Origin: Chloroflexota bacterium
GTDB lineage: Bacteria > Chloroflexota > UBA4733
Length of the DNA: 14,814 bases
Assembly (NCBI GenBank): GCA_025980355.1
Contig: JAICXR010000032.1
Location: 1-14,814, forward strand
Direction of reading: 5' to 3'
A program made the translations under genes and the position numbers. Within the stretch, counting starts at the first letter, position 1. Each line of letters starts with the position of its first letter. Positions 5,746 to 10,478 of this stretch are shown piece after piece. The notes under the pieces are model-generated. The model made no database searches, was not told the origin of the DNA, and worked only from the letters and a program-made list of their open reading frames with translations.

Positions 5746-6777
5746 CTAGGGCAGGACGGGCAGGGGCAATGCCACGATCTGGCCGGTTCGCGCGGAGAGC
5801 AGCCCCGCCTCGAAGACCTCCGCCGTATCACGGCCCCGGCGGACGCTGAAGATTTCGGCGACGGGCTCGCCGCGGTCGAGCTGGTGGAGCATGTACTCCA
5901 TGGCGCTGGCCCCGTAGTCGAGCGCCGGGACCTTGTCGAGGATGGCGCCACGCTGGTTCTCCAGGGTCGCCTGCCAGATGCCTTCGGGGCGGAGTTCCAG
6001 CGTACCCCGGTCGCCGTAAAAGGCCGTGGCGCCGTGGGGGACGCCGACCTGCGTCCAGGTCGCCTCCACCATCGCCAGAGCGCGCGGGTATTGCAGGATC
6101 ATGCGCGCATTATCGTCGCCCATCAGGTCTTCCCGGACGTAGCGGCCGGTCATGGCCCAGACGGAGGAGGGGATGCCGAGCGCACCGAGCGCCATGTCGA
6201 TCCCGTAGCCGCAGTAGTCGGCGTAGGCGCCGGCCCCGTTGATCGCCGGCTGGTAGAGCCAGCGGAAGAACGCATCGGCATCCCGCGCCGCCGGCTTGGT
6301 GCTGCCGCCCCGGTGCCGGACCTCATACAGCCGGCCGATCGCGCCGTCCTGAATCAAGCGCAGCGACTTGAGCATGTTCTGGCTGCCCCAGTGCGTCGGC
6401 CAGTTCACGATCACCTGGATGCCAGCCTTCGCGGCGGCAACGACCATGCGCTGCGCCTGCTGCAACGAAATCGCCATCGGCTTTTCCATGATGCAATGGA
6501 TGCCGCGTGCGGCGGCGGCTTCCACCACGCCGACATGGTTGATCGTCTCGTTGCAGATGCTGATCACGTCCGGGCGGGCCCCGTCGAAGAGCTGCTCAAC
6601 GCTGTCGTAGGCGGGCGCGCCGGACAGCCGTTCGGCGTACTTGGCGCGCAGTTCGGGGTCCGTCTCGGCGTAGCCAACCAGCGTCGCGTTCTCCAGGCGC
6701 TGCCACTCGCGCAGGTGCGCGCCAACGTGGCCGTGGGTCATGCCGGCGATGCCGATGCGGTAAGGTTTGTTGCTCAT
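5746..6777 (-). CDS. Gfo/Idh/MocA family NAD(P)-dependent oxidoreductase
   Basis: This 343-residue protein has an N-terminal Rossmann domain and a C-terminal alpha/beta substrate domain. The dinucleotide loop is GIAGMTHGHVG (9-19). The family EKP signature is at 98-100 (IMEKPMAIS), with the nicotinamide-side lysine K99. The usual 'D-x-G-x-H-x-x-D' substrate motif appears as ADYCGYGID (186-194): the commonly catalytic His is Tyr191 here, while D187 and D194 are kept. Members act on sugars, inositols or their derivatives; the substrate is not readable. The ATG at 6775-6777 has GGAGA about 10 nt upstream. It diverges from the VOC gene across 198 bp rich in repeats, which suggests shared control. 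Its stop lies 4 bp from the bidirectional hairpin. Confidence 0.9.
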   Translation of the reverse strand: MSNKPYRIGIAGMTHGHVGAHLREWQRLENATLVGYAETDPELRAKYAERLSGAPAYDSVEQLFDGARPDVISICNETINHVGVVEAAAARGIHCIMEKPMAISLQQAQRMVVAAAKAGIQVIVNWPTHWGSQNMLKSLRLIQDGAIGRLYEVRHRGGSTKPAARDADAFFRWLYQPAINGAGAYADYCGYGIDMALGALGIPSSVWAMTGRYVREDLMGDDNARMILQYPRALAMVEATWTQVGVPHGATAFYGDRGTLELRPEGIWQATLENQRGAILDKVPALDYGASAMEYMLHQLDRGEPVAEIFSVRRGRDTAEVFEAGLLSARTGQIVALPLPVLP

Positions 6778-6846
6778 CCTGAGTCATTCTCCAGTGCTGT
6801 CGCTGCTTCCGCGCCGCGCACGACATCGGCGGCGGAACCGAAGGCT

Positions 6847-6855
6847 AGCATAGCA
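6847..6855 (-). promoter_or_regulatory. Possible extended -10 for the Gfo/Idh gene
   Basis: The minus strand reads TGC-TATGCT, about 70 bp before the ATG, without a recognisable -35. It resembles the TGC-TACAAT element before the dehydratase and the TGC-TATCAT element before the reductase. Confidence 0.3.
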
Positions 6856-6880
6856 GCCGATGGCCCACTGTGCGCCGCGC

Positions 6881-6909
6881 TTGACGCGGCAGGGTCCGTT
6901 CGGCACAAT
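6881..6909 (+). promoter_or_regulatory. Sigma-70-type promoter of the VOC gene
   Basis: TTGACG (6881-6886, 5/6 match) and CACAAT (6904-6909, 4/6 match) are separated by exactly 17 bp. The start point would be near 6916, giving a leader of about 60 nt before the GTG at 6976. This is the best promoter match in the window, and it is embedded in inverted repeats (next entry). Confidence 0.5.
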
Positions 6910-6930
6910 CCCGCCCGGGCGCCGCGTCAA
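6881..6930. promoter_or_regulatory. 10-bp inverted repeat framing the VOC promoter -10 box
   Basis: TTGACGCGGC (6881-6890) and its exact complement GCCGCGTCAA (6921-6930) lie 40 bp apart centre to centre, about four helical turns, on either side of the -10 box. The left arm contains the -35 box, and a further GCCGCG (6874-6879) makes a local hairpin with it. The layout suits a repressor or activator binding as two dimers. It is inferred from symmetry only. Confidence 0.4.
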
Positions 6931-6975
6931 CGGACAGGCGTCACCGGCAAGATTCGAGATCGTAGGGAGTGGTGA

Positions 6976-7383
6976 GTGGATTCGACCTTCCGGGCAGTGA
7001 TGAACGCCGAGCATCATCATGTGGCCATCCGGGTGCAGGATATGGCCAGGATGATGACCTACTACGGGACCATAATGGGCTTGCCCTACATTCGGCAGGT
7101 GGACGACACCCAGGGTCCGCGGCAGGTATGGTACCAGGCGGTCCAGTTGAACCGCGCCGATGGGCCGGCCGATCCAACGACGGGGACCATGGACCATCTC
7201 GCGGTGTCCGTCTTGAACATCGAGGAGGTGGTGGCGCGGCTGACGGAGGCGGGAACGGAGTTAGAAGCGCCGATTGCCCACAGCGACCATCCGGCCATCG
7301 GCTTGCACGTGGACAACGTGTTCTTCCGCGATCCCGAGGGGAATCGGGTCGAACTGGTGCAGTGGGTGCCGCTGCGGCGGTGA
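6976..7383 (+). CDS. VOC superfamily (glyoxalase-fold) metalloprotein
   Basis: This 135-residue cytosolic protein has the paired beta-alpha-beta-beta-beta modules of the vicinal oxygen chelate superfamily. Candidate metal ligands are H15 (HHHVAIRV) in module one, H74 (MDHLAVSV) in module two and E126 (FFRDPEGNRVEL). The fourth ligand is probably in the QVWYQAVQL strand around 50-58. Members include glyoxalase I, methylmalonyl-CoA epimerase, extradiol dioxygenases and resistance proteins; the length and sequence do not settle which. The start is GTG 6976-6978, supported by GGGAG at 6965-6969, 6 nt away. The alternative ATG at 7000 would leave only five residues before the first ligand strand and has no RBS. 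A 12-bp hairpin separates it from the hydrolase gene 79 bp downstream. Confidence 0.82.
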   Translation: MDSTFRAVMNAEHHHVAIRVQDMARMMTYYGTIMGLPYIRQVDDTQGPRQVWYQAVQLNRADGPADPTTGTMDHLAVSVLNIEEVVARLTEAGTELEAPIAHSDHPAIGLHVDNVFFRDPEGNRVELVQWVPLRR

Positions 7384-7393
7384 AGAAGGGAAT

Positions 7394-7428
7394 GGCCGCG
7401 ACTGCGGGCCCAGGGGGCAGTCGCGGCC
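7394..7428 (+). terminator. 12-bp GC-rich hairpin between the VOC and hydrolase genes
   Basis: GGCCGCGACTGC (7394-7405) is perfectly complementary to 7417-7428 around an 11-nt loop that itself contains GGGCCC. It begins 10 nt after the VOC stop codon. No U-run follows on the plus strand, so it may be a U-less terminator, an attenuator or an mRNA-stabilising structure within an operon. Confidence 0.5.
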
Positions 7429-7462
7429 CCGCCTCCAGAATTCCCGACCAAGGAGGACCAAA

Positions 7463-8047
7463 ATGGCGACAACGGGGAACCCCGCGGCGCGCCTCCTGGA
7501 ACGTGACGACGCCCTACTCGTGGTGATCGACATGCAGGCGCGGCTGGTGCCCGTCATCGCCGACGCGCCGGCGGTGGTGCGCGCCTGCCGGCGGGCGGTC
7601 CGCGCCTGCGACGTGCTCACTGTGCCGGCGATCTTCACCGAGCAGTATCCGCAGGGACTGGGCCCCACTGTGCCGGAAGTGGCGGCACTGTTGGGCGAAC
7701 GGCGGGCCATTGCCAAAACAACGTTCGGCTGCTTCAACTGCGACCCGTTTGTCGACGCGGTTGCCCAGAGCGGACGCCATTCCTTGCTTTTGTGCGGCAT
7801 TGAAGCGCACATCTGCGTCTTCCAGACGAGTGTGCAGGCGCTGGGCCGAGGCTTCGAGGTCTATCTCCTGGAAGACGCGATTGGTGCCCGGACCGACGAG
7901 GCGCGCCGTGTCGGCCTCACCCGCCTGCACGCGGCCGGCGCGGTACCGTCCCACACCGAGATGGCGATCTACGAACTACTCGGCGCTGCACGGTCCGCCG
8001 AGTTCCGATCGGTACTTACGGTCATCAAGGAGGAGGCAGACGGGTAG
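7463..8047 (+). CDS. Isochorismatase-like cysteine hydrolase
   Basis: This 194-residue Rossmann-like hydrolase has the complete catalytic triad of the family: D23 (VVIDMQARL), K85 (IAKTTFGCF) and C118 (GIEAHICVF), with the conserved cis-peptide region next to the cysteine. Relatives hydrolyse isochorismate, nicotinamide, N-carbamoyl compounds or other amides; this short form, often called YcaC- or nicotinamidase-related, usually has no proven substrate. The start ATG 7463-7465 has a textbook AGGAGG (7451-7456) at a 6-nt spacing. An open frame reaches upstream to 7274 but crosses the VOC gene. Lying between the VOC gene and an unrecognised small gene, it gives no firm pathway clue. Confidence 0.9.
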   Translation: MATTGNPAARLLERDDALLVVIDMQARLVPVIADAPAVVRACRRAVRACDVLTVPAIFTEQYPQGLGPTVPEVAALLGERRAIAKTTFGCFNCDPFVDAVAQSGRHSLLLCGIEAHICVFQTSVQALGRGFEVYLLEDAIGARTDEARRVGLTRLHAAGAVPSHTEMAIYELLGAARSAEFRSVLTVIKEEADG

Positions 8048-8056
8048 GTGAGTTGC

Positions 8057-8071
8057 GCAATTCACAATTGC
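8057..8071. repeat. AT-containing inverted repeat after the hydrolase gene
   Basis: GCAATT (8057-8062) and AATTGC (8066-8071) are perfect arms around CAC, starting 9 bp past the hydrolase stop. It could be a weak hairpin or, since it overlaps the candidate -35 box at 8068, an operator for the small gene downstream. Confidence 0.35.
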
Positions 8072-8096
8072 CGGGCATGATGTTCTAGGATAAAGA
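8068..8096 (+). promoter_or_regulatory. Weak promoter candidate for the 97-residue protein gene
   Basis: TTGCCG (8068-8073, 4/6) and TAAAGA (8091-8096, 3/6) are 17 bp apart in a relatively AT-rich spacer of 152 bp. The match is marginal. The spacer length nevertheless suggests a separate promoter for the downstream pair of genes. Confidence 0.25.
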
Positions 8097-8199
8097 AGAT
8101 GTTTTCGCCGGCCGGTCCTGGTCTGGCCCCAAGCTTGCATATCCCTATCTATGTCCCATCAACGGTGCTGGGACGGTCTACAAAGGAGCGTGATCGACG

Positions 8200-8493
8200 A
8201 TGCGAAGAGTCTTTGAAGGAGTCCTCGGCGGCAGCCAGCCGTCGGATGAGGAGCGGACGGAGGCGCGCGGCATCATCGATCGGTTGATCGAGCAGCGTGT
8301 ACCGGTCCGCAAGTTTCAGGGAGATGGCGGCCGGCCGCTCGGTCGGTTGGTTCGGCGCATTGACGATCCCTTCCTCGGCGATTTCGTCGCGGTGATGCGC
8401 ACGCCCAGTGGGAGCGAGGTCTACGTCGACGTGCGCAACCTGGCGTATCTGGAAGCGACGCTGGAGGTCGAAGCGGTCCCCGTGCGAGCATAG
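8200..8493 (+). CDS. Small hypothetical protein, 97 residues
   Basis: I do not recognise this protein. It is hydrophilic, has no signal peptide or membrane segment, and is rich in Arg, Asp and Glu. The first half looks helical (SDEERTEARGIIDRLIEQR, 15-33). The second half alternates as beta strands would (GDFVAVMRTPSGSEVYVDVRN, about 60-79), ending in a Val/Glu-rich tail. The start ATG 8200-8202 is preceded by AAAGGAG (8182-8188) at a rather long 11-nt spacing; no nearer in-frame start exists. Its stop is immediately followed by the compound hairpin that leads into the phosphatase gene 56 bp downstream, so the two may be cotranscribed. Codon third positions look like those of its neighbours, supporting a real gene. 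Confidence 0.7.
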   Translation: MRRVFEGVLGGSQPSDEERTEARGIIDRLIEQRVPVRKFQGDGGRPLGRLVRRIDDPFLGDFVAVMRTPSGSEVYVDVRNLAYLEATLEVEAVPVRA

Positions 8494-8494
8494 T

Positions 8495-8541
8495 CCCGCC
8501 CGATTGCCGGGTATGCTTGCTGCCGGCAAATGCTGGGCGGG
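8495..8541 (+). promoter_or_regulatory. Two-tier hairpin covering the phosphatase ribosome-binding region
   Basis: The inner stem is TTGCCGG (8504-8510) with CCGGCAA (8523-8529) around a 12-nt loop. The outer stem is CCCGCCC (8495-8501) with GGGCGGG (8535-8541), joined by 2-nt and 5-nt bulges. The distal arm runs into GGGAGG (8539-8544), the likely Shine-Dalgarno sequence of the ATG at 8550. It begins 1 nt after the stop of the preceding gene. It could act as a terminator or a translational switch, or tie phosphatase translation to ribosomes finishing the upstream gene. Confidence 0.5.
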
Positions 8542-8549
8542 AGGCACTG

Positions 8550-9335
8550 ATGGCGCTGTTGGACTTTGCGGTGGAGGTGGCACGGGCGGCCGGCGCGGTC
8601 GCGCTGCGCTACTTCGAATCCGATCTGCAGGTCGAGACGAAGGCCGATCACACCCCGGTGACCCGGGCCGATCGCGAGGCGGAAGCACTCATTCGCGAAC
8701 GCGTCTCCGCGCGCTATCCCCAGCATCGCTTTCTGGGCGAGGAGCTGGGCGGCGCGGCGTCCGAGGGGGATGTCTGGATCATCGATCCCATCGACGGCAC
8801 GAAGAACTTCGTTCGCGGGCTACCCTTCTTCGCCGTGCAGCTCGCGCTGCATCGCGATGGTGTGCCCGTCCTCGGCGTCTCCTATGCACCGGTGCTGGAC
8901 GAGCTGCTCGCCGCCGAACGTGGTCGGGGGGCGACCTGCAACGGCACGCCGATTCACGTTTCCCGGGTTGCCACCCTGGAGGGGGCCTTCGTGCTGCACG
9001 GCGGCCTTGACGTGTTTGACAAGGAGGGCCGGCTTGGCGGACTTGTCGATCTGGGACGGCGGGCGATGAGCATACGGGGCCACGGTGACTTCTATGGCTA
9101 TCACCTGCTGGCGCGGGGGAAGGTTGACGTCATGCTCGAGGCCGGCATTGCGCCCTGGGATATCGCCGCCCTCCGCGTGATCGTCACGGAGGCGGGAGGA
9201 CGCTTCACCGATCTGAGCGGCGGCACGCCGGAGTTGCCGGCGAACAGCCTCGCCACCAACGGCCTTGTGCACGATCAGGTCGTCGCCGTCATGGCCGGCG
9301 CGGCGCCTACGTCAACGTCGCCAGTAACCCCTTGA
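8550..9335 (+). CDS. Inositol monophosphatase family phosphatase, possibly histidinol-phosphatase
   Basis: This 261-residue Mg2+/Li+-sensitive-type phosphatase belongs to the IMPase superfamily. Metal-binding motifs are intact: GEE (63-65), DPIDGTKNF (79-87, with D79, D82 and T84) and APWDIAA (201-207, with D204). The YGYHLLARGKVDVMLE segment (182-197) and the overall length resemble the HisN-type histidinol-phosphatases of actinobacteria and related groups, which dephosphorylate histidinol phosphate in histidine synthesis. Inositol-1-phosphate and other sugar phosphates remain possible. The start ATG 8550-8552 has GGGAGG 5 nt upstream. A non-canonical in-frame start at 8517 would fall inside the hairpin loop and is less likely. 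The last ten codons (…PTSTSPVTP) overlap the end of the convergent GH130 gene by 29 bp and look like a non-conserved tail. Confidence 0.87.
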   Translation: MALLDFAVEVARAAGAVALRYFESDLQVETKADHTPVTRADREAEALIRERVSARYPQHRFLGEELGGAASEGDVWIIDPIDGTKNFVRGLPFFAVQLALHRDGVPVLGVSYAPVLDELLAAERGRGATCNGTPIHVSRVATLEGAFVLHGGLDVFDKEGRLGGLVDLGRRAMSIRGHGDFYGYHLLARGKVDVMLEAGIAPWDIAALRVIVTEAGGRFTDLSGGTPELPANSLATNGLVHDQVVAVMAGAAPTSTSPVTP

Positions 9336-10458
9336 CGTCGAGGTCGGCCGCGCCGGTCACGCTGTCGGCGGCGCCGTAGTAGACGCGCATCCGCCCGTCA
9401 TCGAGCGGCACGGCGCCGCAGGTGAAGACGACGTTGCCCAGTAACCCTTCCCGCTCGAACGGCGCCTCCGGTTCGAGGAATGGCCGGGGCGACCGCGCCA
9501 GCACCTTGCCCGGCTGGTCGCCGTCGAGGAGGACGGCGCCCAGGCAGTAGCGATCGGCTTCGTCGACGCCGTGATACAACTCCAGCCAGCCCTCCGGCAC
9601 GCGGAAGGGGACGGCGCCGCCGCCGATGCGCTTGGAGTCCCACATCCCCGGACGCGGCGCCATCAGGAAGCGGTGGTCACCCCACAAGTGGAGGTCCGTG
9701 GAGTAGCCCAGCCACATCGTCGGCGGCCCGATATGGCGCGGCTGCGGACGGTGCAGCGCCACATAGCGACCGCCGATCTGCTCGGGGAAGAGGGCGACGT
9801 CGCGGTTCTCCGGGTAGAAGGCGACGCCCAGGCGCTCGAAGCGCCGCAGGTCCGGCGATCGGGCGAGCGCGGTGCCGATGCCGTAGCGGGAGACGGCGGT
9901 ATACGCCAGGTAGAACGTGTCGCCGATCCTGGTCAGGCGCGGATCTTCGCAGCCGAACTCTTCCTCGGCGGTGGCCGGCGCCAGGGCGGGCTGGGGATCG
10001 ACCCGAAAGGTGACACCGTCGCGGCTGCGGGCGAGGCGCAGGTGGGAGATCGAGGTGAGGTAGGTCTGACCAGCATAGCGGATGCTGCGCGGGTCCGTCA
10101 GGTCCAGACCCGGCAGGTCGCGCGGCAGGTAGCGGGTGGCGATGCCCGGTGTGCTGGCCGTCAGGTCCAACACCGAGAAGGCGACGAAGCCGGCCGCGGA
10201 TTCGGCCCCGGTCGCGGGGCGCGTCTTCGGCTCCGGCGCGTGCAGGTCGAGGATCATCGCGTCGTCCGGCATGCTGCCGCTCAACGGTCGCTCCGCCACC
10301 CGCAGCAGCAAGACGAATTCATCGTCGACGCGTATGGCGCCGGCGTTGAAGGCGCAGAGCACCTCCATGCCCGGACGCGACGGCTGGACGTCCTGGGGCC
10401 GCACGACCGGGTTGGTCGCCAGCCGCTCGATGACGAGATGATCAGTGAGCGCTGCCAT
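9307..10458 (-). CDS. GH130 family beta-mannoside phosphorylase-like enzyme
   Basis: This 383-residue five-bladed beta-propeller protein belongs to glycoside hydrolase family 130, whose members mainly cleave beta-1,2- or beta-1,4-linked mannosides with inorganic phosphate, releasing alpha-mannose 1-phosphate. Family landmarks occur in order: NPVVRPQD (16-23), FNAGAIR (38-43), LLLRVAER (51-57), EDPRLTRIGD (171-180, with D172 at the catalytic-acid position), NRDVALFPE (218-226), WDSKRIGGGAVP (273-284), ELYHGVD (293-299) and YYGAAD (360-365). No signal peptide is present, so it acts in the cytosol. ATG 10456-10458 has GGGAGGG 8 nt upstream, inside the 20-bp gap after the glycosyltransferase stop; the two are almost certainly cotranscribed. 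A frame open further upstream lies inside the glycosyltransferase gene. Linkage and chain-length preference cannot be read from the sequence. Confidence 0.88.
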   Translation of the reverse strand: MAALTDHLVIERLATNPVVRPQDVQPSRPGMEVLCAFNAGAIRVDDEFVLLLRVAERPLSGSMPDDAMILDLHAPEPKTRPATGAESAAGFVAFSVLDLTASTPGIATRYLPRDLPGLDLTDPRSIRYAGQTYLTSISHLRLARSRDGVTFRVDPQPALAPATAEEEFGCEDPRLTRIGDTFYLAYTAVSRYGIGTALARSPDLRRFERLGVAFYPENRDVALFPEQIGGRYVALHRPQPRHIGPPTMWLGYSTDLHLWGDHRFLMAPRPGMWDSKRIGGGAVPFRVPEGWLELYHGVDEADRYCLGAVLLDGDQPGKVLARSPRPFLEPEAPFEREGLLGNVVFTCGAVPLDDGRMRVYYGAADSVTGAADLDVKGLLATLT

Positions 10459-10478
10459 AAGGGCATCCCTCCCTTCGT

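Noticed and set aside
5692..6975. A 427-codon plus-strand open frame opposite the Gfo/Idh gene
   Set aside because: Its translation lacks family motifs and runs through the terminator hairpin and the divergent promoter region. The minus-strand frame carries intact Rossmann and EKP motifs.
7274..7462. Longer start for the isochorismatase-like protein
   Set aside because: The added 63 residues are Cys/Arg/Gly-rich and overlap the VOC gene out of frame. The ATG at 7463 has a perfect AGGAGG.
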